Shown: positions 34,825 through 44,412, counted from the stretch's first letter. The stretch: 64,000 nt of DNA from Pseudoflavonifractor sp. An184 (GCF_002160305.1 NZ_NFKI01000007.1:1-64000), one strand, 5' to 3'. Program-made: numbers and translations. The notes: generated by a model not told the origin, from the letters alone.

Positions 34825-37003
34825 CCAGGTGGCATTTGAGAATCTGAAGATGGCCTTACAATACTCCCCCAGGACTGCTGTGATTCAGCCAACTGGGACA
34901 GGAAAGAGTTTTGTCGCTCTTGCTTTGATTGAGGAAAATCCTCATGCACGATTTCTTTATCTCGCACCGTCAAACTATATTTTCCGACAACTACGACGGC
35001 ATGTTGGTAATACAACGATTCTGAAAGACACGATTTTGATGACCTATCAGCGGCTCTGTTTTCTATCCAGTGAAGAGAAACGCGCATTAGCGCCTGACTA
35101 CATCATTCTGGACGAATTCCACCGCTGCGGAGCGGATGAATGGGGGACAGTTGTGCAGACGCTGGTACGACAGTATGATTCCGCAAAACTAATTGGATTT
35201 ACTGCTACCCCCATCCGCTATTTGGACAAACGAGGTGTCCGGGATATGGCGGAGGAACTATTTGGTCACTGTGTCGCCAATTATTATTCCATCCAGCAGG
35301 CCATGGAAGACGGGATTCTTCCTGTGCCGCATTATATACTCGGCGATATTCTGATAGGGGAAAAAATCCGCGCCAAGGAAAGGGAACTTGACACATACTC
35401 TATCTCCACACAGGACCGCGAAAAAGGTAAAAGCATCCTGCGGGAACTGCGCCGTAATATGACCTCGGCAGCGGGTGTAGAGGAGATCCTGCGCACTTAT
35501 CTCCCAAGCAACCATGCCAAAATGATTGTGTTCTGCAGGAACCTGGATAGTTTGACAGATGCGCAATCTGCCATGATCCAATGGCTCGCTCCTGTTGGCA
35601 ATACCCGCTGCTATTCCTGCCGCTCAGATAACAAAAGTGCGGATCAGGAACTGGCAGCCTTTCTCAATGATACCGAGACGGACGCATTCCGACTGCTGTT
35701 CTGCGTTGATATGCTCAACGAAGGGCTACACATCAAGGACGTTGATGGGATCGTCATGCTCCGTCCAACAGAAAGTCCAACGGTGTACCTACAGCAGATC
35801 GGACGATGTTTGGCATCCACGCCTGGAGCCGATACCACACCCATTATTTTTGACCTTGTCAACAATTATGCCGCCGTAGCACTGGATGGCCCCGACTTCA
35901 GGTTTCTAAACCCGCATTTTGATAAGACAAGTAAGGGCGGAAAAACACTGGAGATTCCTTTCTCTGTGTGCGGTAATGCTGCCGAGTTTCAACTGGTGTT
36001 GGATAAGTTTGACCATCTGTTCACTTTGAAAAACAGATGGAATTCTGCATTGAAGTTGCTGGAGAGTTATATTCAGGAATATGGAAGGTATCCAAGTGGG
36101 AGAACCATATATCATGGGCTCCAACTTGGAAGATGGCTTCTGTACCAGGTGCAAGCACTTAGGCAGGGCAGACTATCGGCAGATAGGGAAGAGGTATTGA
36201 ACGCTTTACCGGGTTGGGAGAACTATCAGAAAACCAGGTTTATCCACCGAAATACCTTTGACGATATTTACCCGGATCTGAAGGATTACTACGAGCATGA
36301 AGGTCACCTCCTTATTCCCAAAAGTTATGTAAGTCCGACAGGACACAAAATTGGCGCCTATATCTACCGGCTCCGTCGGATACGAAAAGGCGCAGAACGC
36401 GGCAGCCTTACCACGGCGCAAATTAAAATGTTGGATGAAATTGGAATGGAATGGGAGCAACCGAAACGAATATTCAAAAACTTTGACTGGTACTATGAAC
36501 CACTACTCCGTTTTTACAGAAAAGAAGGACACATCACGGTGCCACAGCACTATGTCGATCCAGAGAGCGGTTGTAAATTAGGGGCTTTCATTTCACGTGC
36601 CCGCGCTTACAAAAAGGGAAAAGACCAATCCCTTCATCTTACCGAGGAGCAAATCGCACAGTTGGATGCACTTGGTATGGAATGGCAAATCAGTCCATCA
36701 CCCAAATCCTTTGATGAATACTACGGTGAATTAGTTAGATTTCGCCAGAAATATGGACACATTTTAGTCCCAACTAATTATATTGATCCGGATACCGGCT
36801 GTAAGCTGGGATATTTTATACAGCGAATGAGGTGTGCTCGCAAAGGGACAATAAAAGGCTCACACATTACTCAGGAACAAATTGACCGGCTGGATGCGCT
36901 GGGAATGATATGGGACGGATCAGCATTTACATCGCAACAGATGAGGGCCAAAAATCATTATATCCTGGAGGAACAGAGAGATGACGTACATCAAACCCCT
37001 TAG
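34796..37003 (+). CDS. SF2 DEAD-like helicase with C-terminal helicase-associated repeats
   Basis: 735 residues from the ATG with GAGAGGGGGA upstream. Motif I PTGTGKS (32-38), motif II DEFH (106-109), motif III FTATP (135-139) and motif VI QQIGRC near 340 make a complete superfamily 2 core. After residue 410 come four helicase-associated (HA) repeats, each with a Y..Y/F, a GH..VP and a G.K(L/I)G.(Y/F)I pattern. The DNA is clearly more AT-rich than the flanking transfer genes, so it was inserted as cargo while keeping overlapping starts. Action on DNA or RNA during transfer or against defences is possible; unproven. Confidence 0.9.
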   Translation: MPAIQLYPHNQVAFENLKMALQYSPRTAVIQPTGTGKSFVALALIEENPHARFLYLAPSNYIFRQLRRHVGNTTILKDTILMTYQRLCFLSSEEKRALAPDYIILDEFHRCGADEWGTVVQTLVRQYDSAKLIGFTATPIRYLDKRGVRDMAEELFGHCVANYYSIQQAMEDGILPVPHYILGDILIGEKIRAKERELDTYSISTQDREKGKSILRELRRNMTSAAGVEEILRTYLPSNHAKMIVFCRNLDSLTDAQSAMIQWLAPVGNTRCYSCRSDNKSADQELAAFLNDTETDAFRLLFCVDMLNEGLHIKDVDGIVMLRPTESPTVYLQQIGRCLASTPGADTTPIIFDLVNNYAAVALDGPDFRFLNPHFDKTSKGGKTLEIPFSVCGNAAEFQLVLDKFDHLFTLKNRWNSALKLLESYIQEYGRYPSGRTIYHGLQLGRWLLYQVQALRQGRLSADREEVLNALPGWENYQKTRFIHRNTFDDIYPDLKDYYEHEGHLLIPKSYVSPTGHKIGAYIYRLRRIRKGAERGSLTTAQIKMLDEIGMEWEQPKRIFKNFDWYYEPLLRFYRKEGHITVPQHYVDPESGCKLGAFISRARAYKKGKDQSLHLTEEQIAQLDALGMEWQISPSPKSFDEYYGELVRFRQKYGHILVPTNYIDPDTGCKLGYFIQRMRCARKGTIKGSHITQEQIDRLDALGMIWDGSAFTSQQMRAKNHYILEEQRDDVHQTP

Positions 37004-37634
37004 CCGAGAAGAACAGGCCCACTGCCGCCGCACGGCGGCACTATCCGAACTGCTGGCCAAGCTGGCCGGCTTACCGGACTCCGAGGTGAGGACAGTTATC
37101 CAGTCCGCCCTTGTCCACGACATCGGCAAGACGGCCATCCCGCCCGCCATCCTCGGCAAGACCGGGCCGCTGACTGAAGAGGAGCATGCGATCATGCGCA
37201 TGCACACTGCCATCGGCGCCCATATCCTGATCCATACCCACGGCGCCATGCGCACCGCATCCGCCGTGGCGCTCCAGCACCATGAGCGTCTGGACGGCAG
37301 CGGCTATCTGGGCCTGCGCGGGAATGAGATCCATCCCCATGCGAAGCTGGTCGCGGTCGCCGATGTCTTTGACGCCCTGCTTTCGCCCCGCCCCTATAAG
37401 CGGCCGTGGAGCATTCGGCGTACCTGCGATTACCTCTCCAGCCTCGCCGGCGTGAAACTGGACGCCAAACTCGTCGGACTTCTGCTGGACCACCTCCCAC
37501 AGGCTCTGGCGCTGCGCCATGAGGAAATACGCATAAGGAGCAGATTACGCATTCCTGGAGATTATGCACACAAGGGGAAGGGGGTGATTGGCCCATGCTG
37601 CTGCAGGAGGAACAGTACATTATCCATTGGCTGA
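36981..37634 (+). CDS. HD-GYP-like phosphohydrolase
   Basis: 217 residues with GGAGG before the ATG. It has the metal-binding His46-Asp47 (VHDIGK), later histidines, and HHERLDGSGY (100-109). The GYP signature is GYL here. HD-GYP domains hydrolyse cyclic di-nucleotides such as c-di-GMP or 3'3'-cGAMP. No sensor or receiver domain is attached. Cysteines in a basic tail (GPCCCRR) are unusual. It overlaps the helicase by 23 bases and the next gene by 40, so it is firmly part of the transfer operon. Confidence 0.85.
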   Translation: MTYIKPLSREEQAHCRRTAALSELLAKLAGLPDSEVRTVIQSALVHDIGKTAIPPAILGKTGPLTEEEHAIMRMHTAIGAHILIHTHGAMRTASAVALQHHERLDGSGYLGLRGNEIHPHAKLVAVADVFDALLSPRPYKRPWSIRRTCDYLSSLAGVKLDAKLVGLLLDHLPQALALRHEEIRIRSRLRIPGDYAHKGKGVIGPCCCRRNSTLSIG

Positions 37635-38137
37635 CGGAGTATGGCGCGCTGACCAAGACGCAGGTAGTCCGCATGCTGAAGGACAAGCCGCCCCAGACGG
37701 CGGAGAAGATCATCCGGGGGCTGAAGCGTGACGTGTTGCTCTATGACATTTCCGGCGGGTACTATCTGGGAGTTGACCCCATGTGTCAGCCGGACCCGCG
37801 CATGATCCTCGCGGTGTGGGTGCTTTTGCAGTTCATCGACAAGGTGGAGCCCATGGCCCACTATCCGGCCACTTATCCGTCCCAGATCTTCTTCCTCAAA
37901 GAGGACATCGGCTATGAGATCGTTGTCCTCTACGACGGGGAGCAGCATCTGGCCCGCCTGCTCCAGCCGCAGGAGGATTTGCGGTACATTTTTGTCCTGC
38001 CTCATATCCGGATGGCGCAGGAGCTGGTGCTGCCGAGTGTCCCGTGCCTGTTTGCCACGGTGGACTACAACGGTCAGGAGGTGCCCGATGTGTGCTTTTA
38101 CACAGAGAGCGAGGGAGGCCGGGATGGCGCAGTCTGA
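37595..38137 (+). CDS. DUF5697-family protein of conjugative elements
   Basis: 180 residues. The N-terminal 45 residues read as a winged helix (YIIHWLTEYGALTKTQVVRML), followed by an alpha/beta domain. By resemblance this is the DUF5697 family, found in the transfer blocks of clostridial elements; function unknown. AAGGGGGTGA lies upstream of the ATG. Overlaps both neighbours. Confidence 0.75.
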   Translation: MLLQEEQYIIHWLTEYGALTKTQVVRMLKDKPPQTAEKIIRGLKRDVLLYDISGGYYLGVDPMCQPDPRMILAVWVLLQFIDKVEPMAHYPATYPSQIFFLKEDIGYEIVVLYDGEQHLARLLQPQEDLRYIFVLPHIRMAQELVLPSVPCLFATVDYNGQEVPDVCFYTESEGGRDGAV

Positions 38138-38813
38138 CTTTGGGCGGGCTTTGGCCGGGGCCGAGCGCCGGATGGAGCGTGCCGCTGTAGAGCTTGCCCG
38201 CACTCGGCGCCTGCTGGAACGGGAGGATATGGCGGGCGCGTTCGGTTCTGCCTTTGCCTTCTCCGCGGAGGTGGAGAAGCTGGCACTGCTCGCACGGGTG
38301 CTTCCGGCCTATACCGGGCACCCGAAGGCAGCGGAATTGACGGAGCAGATGCTGCTGGACACCGTGCCTATTGAGATGGGCTACGCCAGGCGGGGATGGT
38401 TTCTGCTGAAGATCCCCGCGCTCCTTCCAAAGAAGGGAACGGGATCGCCTATCTATATCCAGCAGTATCTCTATCCCGCCCTGCGACGCTACTTCGACGG
38501 CAAGCCGCCGGCGCGCTACCGCAGCTGCGTGCTGGCTTACCGGCATGTGTATCAGCGCGGCAGGCCGGAGCGGGCCTACCGCGACCATGACAACATTGAG
38601 GTCAACATGGTGACCGACATCATCACACTCTACCTGCTGCCGGATGACGCCCCCCGGCGATGCGCCCATTACTACTGCAGCGCGGCCGGGGAGGTGGACT
38701 GCACAGAGGCGTATGTGGTGCCCGCCAGCCGGTTTCCCGAGTGGCTGGCGGCGGAGCAGGCGGACGATCTGAAGGAGGATACCCTGTATGTTACGAGCGA
38801 AATATGGGCCTGA
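38124..38813 (+). CDS. DUF6100-family protein of conjugative elements
   Basis: 229 residues from the ATG after GGGAGG. It begins with a helical segment (about 1-50, ERRMERAAVELARTRRLLERE) and continues with an alpha/beta part containing PIEMGYARRGWFLLKIPALLPKK in outline. It resembles the DUF6100 family, known only from similar elements. No catalytic motif seen. Cotranslated with its neighbours by overlap. Confidence 0.75.
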   Translation: MAQSDFGRALAGAERRMERAAVELARTRRLLEREDMAGAFGSAFAFSAEVEKLALLARVLPAYTGHPKAAELTEQMLLDTVPIEMGYARRGWFLLKIPALLPKKGTGSPIYIQQYLYPALRRYFDGKPPARYRSCVLAYRHVYQRGRPERAYRDHDNIEVNMVTDIITLYLLPDDAPRRCAHYYCSAAGEVDCTEAYVVPASRFPEWLAAEQADDLKEDTLYVTSEIWA

Positions 38814-38982
38814 AAAGATACGGGATTTGAGGCCCGTTTCCAGGCCGCAGGCACACGTAAATCCGAAACGGCGCAAGATCCCCGAAAAGACAGGGGTTCC
38901 CAAGCGCGACCGGGAGCCGATTTGCGGCAAAGAGAGCAACAGCCATGCCTTAAATCCCGATGACCCCGGGCAGTCCGAATGA
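38788..38982 (+). CDS. Small basic protein of the transfer operon
   Basis: 64 residues, strongly basic in the first two thirds (KRRKIPEKTGVPKRDREP). A near-ideal GAAGGAGG lies eight bases before the ATG, inside the end of the previous gene, and the stop overlaps the next ATG (ATGA). The spacing supports a real gene. No family recognised; nucleic-acid binding is possible from the charge only. Confidence 0.65.
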   Translation: MLRAKYGPEKIRDLRPVSRPQAHVNPKRRKIPEKTGVPKRDREPICGKESNSHALNPDDPGQSE

Positions 38983-40139
38983 TCACGCTCCGGCCCGGCA
39001 GCCACGTCTGGCGCCTGCTGCTCCTGCTGGCCATCTGCGGGGAATACCCACATCGCTCCCTGCATCTGCTGGGGAGTATTCGGACGCTGGAGGAGTTGGT
39101 CAGAAGGCTGGAGGTGGTGCAGCACTTCCGCACCCCCGCCGGGGCAGACCTCGGCGCTTGCAAAATGCTCACCACCAGCGGGAGGGGGAACAGGCGGACG
39201 ATCCGGCTGTATAGGAGCGCCCTGCCGCTCCTGCAGGCCCTGCACCCGGCAGCCCTCAGCTGGTATCTTGCCGCCACCGGCGGTCACCGCTTCTCCGGGA
39301 GTGCAAGCCATGTGGAGCGAAATCATCGGGTCGCGGAATCGGTGGCAATCTGTATGGGGGCCGGAGTAGAAACACGCCCCTTCCTGCTGCCGCCCCTGCA
39401 GAAACAGGCAATCCGGCAGGTCGTGCCGGCATATGCCTGCTTTTACCCGGCAAAATCGGTCAAGCAGCTGGACAATACCGAGATGAACAAGACCATCTTC
39501 ACCCGCCTCACCGGCGCCATCTTCAGCCCGGGGTACTGTTACGCCGTCTACAACACAAGGGACGCCGTGATGAAGTGGAGCGGGATGGGCGAGTTCAAGA
39601 CCGCCCGGCATCTGGAGGAGCTGGCCCGCATGAATGCGGGCCCCGCCCGGGCAGACCATGCCATCCTGCTGGGGGAACATATGGACCTGGCGCTGCAGAC
39701 CCTGCTGGAGTCCGACAAGAGCCGGCGCATGGAGCTGCGCTTTGACCGGATCTATCCCCATGTGCATTTCATCCCCATGACCGAGCAGGGCACCCGCCTC
39801 CTGCGCCTCCTGACGCTCCCAGACTGGCATGAGCAGGTGCTTGCCGCGGTATTCCCGGAGCGGATGCGTGTGAAGATGCCCGGCGTGATGGAGTATGACG
39901 CACAGGATGGGAACACCCTGATCCTCTCCCACCTGGACGGCGACATTGCCCGACTGGTGCGGGTGCGGCAGGCGCTGGAGCACAGCGACGCGCCGTATGA
40001 GATCCTGTGCTACCCCTGGCAGAGTCAGTTTGTGGACAGGTACATAGGCGGCCGGGCGCAGCTGCGGGAGATCGGCTTGCCGGATTTGGAAGATGCCCTC
40101 GGACTCGGAGCAGGGGAGGGGGCAGACGAAGGGAGTTGA
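38979..40139 (+). CDS. Unknown protein, candidate replication-relaxation-type factor
   Basis: 386 residues. The N-terminal 80 residues look like a winged helix (HVWRLLLLLAICGEYPHRSL then EELVRRLEVVQHF). The middle HVERNHRVAESVAICMGAGVE and an alpha/beta remainder recall the layout of replication-relaxation (Rep/Relax, PF13814-like) proteins found beside virD4. I cannot confirm a relaxase: no HUH histidine cluster is evident. Its place directly before the coupling protein makes a DNA-processing role attractive. Conservative call: unknown. Confidence 0.55.
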   Translation: MITLRPGSHVWRLLLLLAICGEYPHRSLHLLGSIRTLEELVRRLEVVQHFRTPAGADLGACKMLTTSGRGNRRTIRLYRSALPLLQALHPAALSWYLAATGGHRFSGSASHVERNHRVAESVAICMGAGVETRPFLLPPLQKQAIRQVVPAYACFYPAKSVKQLDNTEMNKTIFTRLTGAIFSPGYCYAVYNTRDAVMKWSGMGEFKTARHLEELARMNAGPARADHAILLGEHMDLALQTLLESDKSRRMELRFDRIYPHVHFIPMTEQGTRLLRLLTLPDWHEQVLAAVFPERMRVKMPGVMEYDAQDGNTLILSHLDGDIARLVRVRQALEHSDAPYEILCYPWQSQFVDRYIGGRAQLREIGLPDLEDALGLGAGEGADEGS

Positions 40140-40143
40140 TGCG

Positions 40144-42135
40144 ATGAAAAGTAAGTCTGTGCGCGCAGCGGGGATCGTCCTCGCCGTGATCCTGGGTGTG
40201 GCGGCGCTGCTCTATTTGGGCGGCCTCATCAGCCAGCTCACCATTGGCTACCAGAAGTGGCTGGCCGATGGCGGCATGACCGGCAAGGCCACCATGGGCG
40301 CCATCTATTTCTCGCCCCTTGCGTGCTGGCGCAGCGCCATGACGGGGAGCGGCCTGAAATGCACCCTCTTCACGGCGGTGCTGGCAGGCGGCCTGTTCGC
40401 ATTCGTCCGGCTCCAAAACCGATTTGGGAGCAACGACTACGACCCCCGCAATTTTACCCGCAGCAAGCGGGGCACCTACGGCACATCCGGCTGGATGAGC
40501 GAGAAGGAGATGCGCTCCGTGCTGGAGGTGGCCGGTCCGGAGCGTGCAAAGGGGATCATCCTGGGCAAGACGGAGCGCGGCTCCGTCATCTGTCTGCCGG
40601 AGGACACCCGGCTCAATAAGCACATCGCTGTCTTCGGCGCCAGCGGCACCATGAAGTCCAGGGGCGTCATCCGTCCTGCCCTGTTCCAGAGCATCCGGCG
40701 CGGCGAGTCGGTGGTGGTCGCAGATCCAAAGTCGGAGATGTTCGCCGACACGGCGGAGCTGTTCAAGAAGCACGGCTATAAGGTGCGGGTCTATAACCTC
40801 CTGCAGCCGGAGTTCAGCGACTCCTGGAACTGCATGTTCGACCTGGGCGGCGACACACTCATGGCCCAGATCCTCACCGACGTGATCATCTCCAACACGA
40901 AGGGCGATGAGAAAGGCGACCACTTCTGGGACAACGGCGAGAGCAATCTGCTCAAGAGCCTGATCCTATATGTGGACCTGGACAGCACCCGCACGCCGGA
41001 GGAGCGGAACCTGGCCGCCGTCTATCAGATGCTCACCCAGCACACGGAGAAGGAACTCACCATGCTCTTTGACCGGCTGCCCATCGGCCATCCGGCCAAG
41101 GGGCCGTACAGCCTGTTCAGCCAGGCCAGCGATACCGTACGCGCAGGCATCGTCCTGGGCCTTGGCACCAGACTCCAGGTGCTCCAGAGCGAGGCCGTGC
41201 GGCGGATCACCCGCAGCTCCGACATCGACCTGTCTGAGCCGGGCTGGAGCAAGTGCGCTTATTACATTATCCTGGATGATCAGAACGCCTCCCTGGAGTT
41301 CCTGTCGGCCCTGTTCTTCGCCTTCCTGTTCATCAAGCTCGTGCGCTACGCCGACAGCACTCCGGAACAGCGCTGCAAGGTGCCGGTCAACATCATCCTG
41401 GACGAGATGAACAACATCGGCACCATCAAGGATTTCGGCAGACGGCTGTCCACCATCAGGTCGAGAGCGCTCCAGGTCATCATGTGTTCGCAAAGCCTTC
41501 CCCAGCTGCAAAACCGCTACCCCAATAACCTGTGGGCGGAGCTGCTGGGCAACGCCGACACCCAGATCATGCTGGGCGCCACGGATGACGTGACCGCGGA
41601 GTACTTCAGCGCCCGCAGCGGGGACATGACGGTGGAGGTCAACTCCACCATGACCACACGGCAGAGCCTCGCCCTGGCGCAGGTCATCCCCCAGTACCGC
41701 TACACGGAGGGGATCGGCCGGCGGCGGGTGCTGACCCCGGACGAGGTGCTCCGGCTCCCCAACGATGAGCTGCTGATCATCCTGCGCGGCCAGAAGGTGC
41801 TCCGGGCCAAGAAGTTCGACTTCACCGAGCATCCCTATGCCAAAGAGTGCGAGCGCACCAGTATCCAGCGCTACCAAACCGACCCGGCGCCGGCTCAGCC
41901 GCCGGAGCCACCGGCTCAGTCCATGCCTGCTGAACCCGATATGGACAAACCGCCCGGACCGGCGCCTGCCGCCGCCGCAAAGCCGCCCGTTAAAGCGAAA
42001 CCGCCACAGGCAAAGCCGAAGGCGCCCGTCCCCAAGACGCCGTCATCCGGCGGTCAGCCCTCGGAACTCCCCGCAAAGCCCGCCAAACGGCCCAAGACGC
42101 TCTACGAGAGCTCCCGGCCGCCGGCGGATTTTTAA
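40144..42135 (+). CDS. VirD4/TraG-type coupling protein
   Basis: 663 residues from the ATG after GGGAG. Two N-terminal membrane helices (about 8-30 and 72-92), then the ATPase: Walker A FGASGTMKSRG near residue 165 and Walker B NIILDEMNNIG near 417. The VirD4 C-terminal all-alpha region follows. The last 80 residues are a Pro/Ala/Lys-rich tail. It brings relaxase-bound DNA to the channel. Gly-Thr-Met-Lys in place of a standard Gly-x-Gly-Lys is usual for this family in Firmicutes. Confidence 0.95.
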   Translation: MKSKSVRAAGIVLAVILGVAALLYLGGLISQLTIGYQKWLADGGMTGKATMGAIYFSPLACWRSAMTGSGLKCTLFTAVLAGGLFAFVRLQNRFGSNDYDPRNFTRSKRGTYGTSGWMSEKEMRSVLEVAGPERAKGIILGKTERGSVICLPEDTRLNKHIAVFGASGTMKSRGVIRPALFQSIRRGESVVVADPKSEMFADTAELFKKHGYKVRVYNLLQPEFSDSWNCMFDLGGDTLMAQILTDVIISNTKGDEKGDHFWDNGESNLLKSLILYVDLDSTRTPEERNLAAVYQMLTQHTEKELTMLFDRLPIGHPAKGPYSLFSQASDTVRAGIVLGLGTRLQVLQSEAVRRITRSSDIDLSEPGWSKCAYYIILDDQNASLEFLSALFFAFLFIKLVRYADSTPEQRCKVPVNIILDEMNNIGTIKDFGRRLSTIRSRALQVIMCSQSLPQLQNRYPNNLWAELLGNADTQIMLGATDDVTAEYFSARSGDMTVEVNSTMTTRQSLALAQVIPQYRYTEGIGRRRVLTPDEVLRLPNDELLIILRGQKVLRAKKFDFTEHPYAKECERTSIQRYQTDPAPAQPPEPPAQSMPAEPDMDKPPGPAPAAAAKPPVKAKPPQAKPKAPVPKTPSSGGQPSELPAKPAKRPKTLYESSRPPADF

Positions 42136-42184
42136 TTGTCCGCCCCCATAACCCACATCATCAACCAAAGGAGGAACCCATACC

Positions 42185-43714
42185 ATGGCAAGAACCAAGA
42201 AAGAGATTGAGGAACAGGCTCCCGATGCGGAGCAGGAAACCACCGGGACTGAGTCTGATCCCGTCCCCCAGACTGAGCAGGATACGCCCCCCGGCGAGGT
42301 GGCCAATGCCGGTGTGACGGACCTGGAGCTGGCGGCTGCCAAGAGCTTGGATCCCGACGCGCCCCAGACCGACCTGGAATCGGGCGACGATCCCGATGGC
42401 CAGGCAGCTGCGCCCCAGACTGACCCGGAATGGGACCCGGATAGCCAGTCTGAGTCTGGCCAAGAAACCTTTTCATCCCAGACTGACATGGAATCCGCCG
42501 ACTCGAATGCCGGTTCCCAGACTGACCTGGAACCGGCTGAAGAACCCGGCGATGGCCAGGCATTTGATCCCACGGCCGATCTCGGTTCCCAGACTGAGCC
42601 GGAAACAGAACCGGACGACAAAGCCTCGCCTCAGTCTGAAGGGGACGCTGCGGCTGAAGGGGACGCCGAGCCGCCTGCCCCGCCCCGGCGCCGGCGCACC
42701 TCCCGGAAGAAGGCGGCAGAGGTGCAGGAGGCGCAGGACGGGGGAGAGGATGTGCCCGCGGAGGAGGAGCAATCCGAATCCGGTCAGCCCCAGAAACTCC
42801 GCATGCCGGGCAGGCGCCGTCAGCGGGTGGTATCCATCGACGCTGAGCGGACGGTGGAGACGGATACGGACCGGCTGCGCAACGACCTGCTGGACCTGGT
42901 GGAGTCCCTCAAGAGCAAGAAGATCCTCACCGGTGCGATCCAGGGCGTGGAGCGGCTGGCGGATAACCCGGAGATGTCCTATGCAGTCATCTACCACGGC
43001 GACTTCAAGGTCATCATCCCGGTGCTGGAGGCCATCGAGGAGCCGGAGGACTACCGCGGCCAGCCCAAGGGCGACGTGCTCCACTACCTGCTCAACAAGC
43101 GGCTGGGCGCGGAGGTGGATTACATCGTCAAGGGCATCGACCAGGAACACAACGTGGTGGCGGCCAGCCGGCTGGAGGCCATGGCGCTCAAGCGCAGGGA
43201 GTACTACTTCCGTACCGACCGGGACGGCAACTACCAGATCTATGAGGGCATCCGCGCCGAGGCACGGGTCATCTCCGTCATCCGGGCGGGCATCTTTGTG
43301 GACCTGTTCGGCGCGGAGTGCTATATCCCCCTCCGGGAACTGTCCTACCAGCGCTGGGTGGACGCCGCGCAGCACTATCAGCCCGGCCAGCGCGTGCTGG
43401 TGCGGGTGCTGGAGGTGGACCGCAGCGACCGCGGCCGTCCAAGGGTGACCGCCTCGGTGAAGCAGGCAATGGAGAACCCCTATGAGAAGGCGCTGAAGAA
43501 GTATGTGGTGGGCAACCGCTATGTGGGCACCGTCAGCATGGTCGATCTCAACGGTGTGTTCGTGTCCCTGGACGGCGGCATCGACTGCCTGTGTACCTAT
43601 CCCAAGCGCGGCCGGCCGCCCCGAGGCGCCAGAGCGACGGTGCGGATCCTGGGCATCAACCACGAGAACAACCGGATCTGGGGCGTCATCACCCACATGT
43701 CCACCACGCGCTGA
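42185..43714 (+). CDS. S1-domain protein with acidic QTD/QTE repeats
   Basis: 509 residues. Residues 1-165 are disordered, acidic and repetitive: PQTEQD, PQTDLE, PQTDPE, SQTDME, SQTDLE and SQTEPE recur. A basic patch follows (PPRRRRTSRKKA, later PGRRRQR). The C-terminal half has two S1-type OB folds (GIRAEARVISVIRAGIFVDL; VGTVSMVDLNGVFVSL). S1 domains bind RNA or single-stranded DNA. It follows virD4 with AAAGGAGG before the ATG, so handling transferred strand or mRNA is plausible. Confidence 0.85.
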   Translation: MARTKKEIEEQAPDAEQETTGTESDPVPQTEQDTPPGEVANAGVTDLELAAAKSLDPDAPQTDLESGDDPDGQAAAPQTDPEWDPDSQSESGQETFSSQTDMESADSNAGSQTDLEPAEEPGDGQAFDPTADLGSQTEPETEPDDKASPQSEGDAAAEGDAEPPAPPRRRRTSRKKAAEVQEAQDGGEDVPAEEEQSESGQPQKLRMPGRRRQRVVSIDAERTVETDTDRLRNDLLDLVESLKSKKILTGAIQGVERLADNPEMSYAVIYHGDFKVIIPVLEAIEEPEDYRGQPKGDVLHYLLNKRLGAEVDYIVKGIDQEHNVVAASRLEAMALKRREYYFRTDRDGNYQIYEGIRAEARVISVIRAGIFVDLFGAECYIPLRELSYQRWVDAAQHYQPGQRVLVRVLEVDRSDRGRPRVTASVKQAMENPYEKALKKYVVGNRYVGTVSMVDLNGVFVSLDGGIDCLCTYPKRGRPPRGARATVRILGINHENNRIWGVITHMSTTR

Positions 43715-43731
43715 GGGGAGGGGAGCGGACC

Positions 43732-44286
43732 ATGACGATCCAGAGACGGCTCCGGGTGACCCTCCTGACCGCCCTGTGCCTGGCCATGTGCCTTTGCACC
43801 ACGGCCTTCGCGGATACGGACGGCACCGAGCCGAAGATCACCCAGCAGCCCGACCAGCTGGTCCTTCAGCTGGGCACGCGCTGGGCTGGCGTGGAGTTTG
43901 AGCTGCACACCGACGCCGGCGTCTTCCCGGCCCCCATCGTAGTGGACGAGACGGGTGTGCTGACCATGGATCTGGGCGGCAGCACCACCTACACCCTCAG
44001 CTGCATCAACTCCACCGTCCCCATCCCTGACCCGCCCGCAGAGCAGGTCCCCGATACCCAGCAGCAGCCGGACAGCTCAGCCCAGCAGCCTTCCGGACAG
44101 GTACAGCAGCCGCAGGAGCAGGTCCCCGCCGGAGAGCCTGCCGGCGTCCCCATCGCTCCTATGGTGGTGTTTTTCATCGGCCTCGCCTGCGGGATCGGCG
44201 GCCTCGTGGCCCTCTACTTGGCCAAGCGGCGCCGCCAGCAGGCCGACTACGACGAGTGGGCGGAGGAGGATGAGGAACAGTATTGA
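43732..44286 (+). CDS. Secreted, membrane-anchored protein
   Basis: 184 residues: signal peptide (1-27, ending TTAFADT), an extracellular beta-like domain (about 30-95, WAGVEFELHTDAGVFPAP in character), a Gln/Pro-rich stalk (100-140), one membrane helix (about 145-165) and a KRRRQQ stop-transfer with an acidic end. Similar in plan to the protein at 19376. Last gene of the main transfer operon. Family not recognised. Confidence 0.75.
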   Translation: MTIQRRLRVTLLTALCLAMCLCTTAFADTDGTEPKITQQPDQLVLQLGTRWAGVEFELHTDAGVFPAPIVVDETGVLTMDLGGSTTYTLSCINSTVPIPDPPAEQVPDTQQQPDSSAQQPSGQVQQPQEQVPAGEPAGVPIAPMVVFFIGLACGIGGLVALYLAKRRRQQADYDEWAEEDEEQY

Positions 44287-44377
44287 CCGGCAAAAACCGC
44301 CTCAGACTGAGATAAAATCTCCCAAACTGAGATGGGCAAAAAAGTGGCGGAAATCGCGCCAAAACTGCGTTTTTTCA

Positions 44378-44406
44378 TTGACTATTTGCCGGCATCCTGT
44401 TATAAT
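44378..44406 (+). promoter_or_regulatory. Strong promoter of the structured RNA candidate
   Basis: TTGACT (44378-44383), 17 bases, TATAAT (44401-44406). No start codon with a ribosome site follows for over 300 bases. Confidence 0.75.
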
Positions 44407-44412
44407 TTCATT

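Noticed and set aside
37896..39983. A 695-codon minus-strand frame
   Set aside because: Opposes four plus-strand genes with proper ribosome sites and overlaps; no domain of its own.
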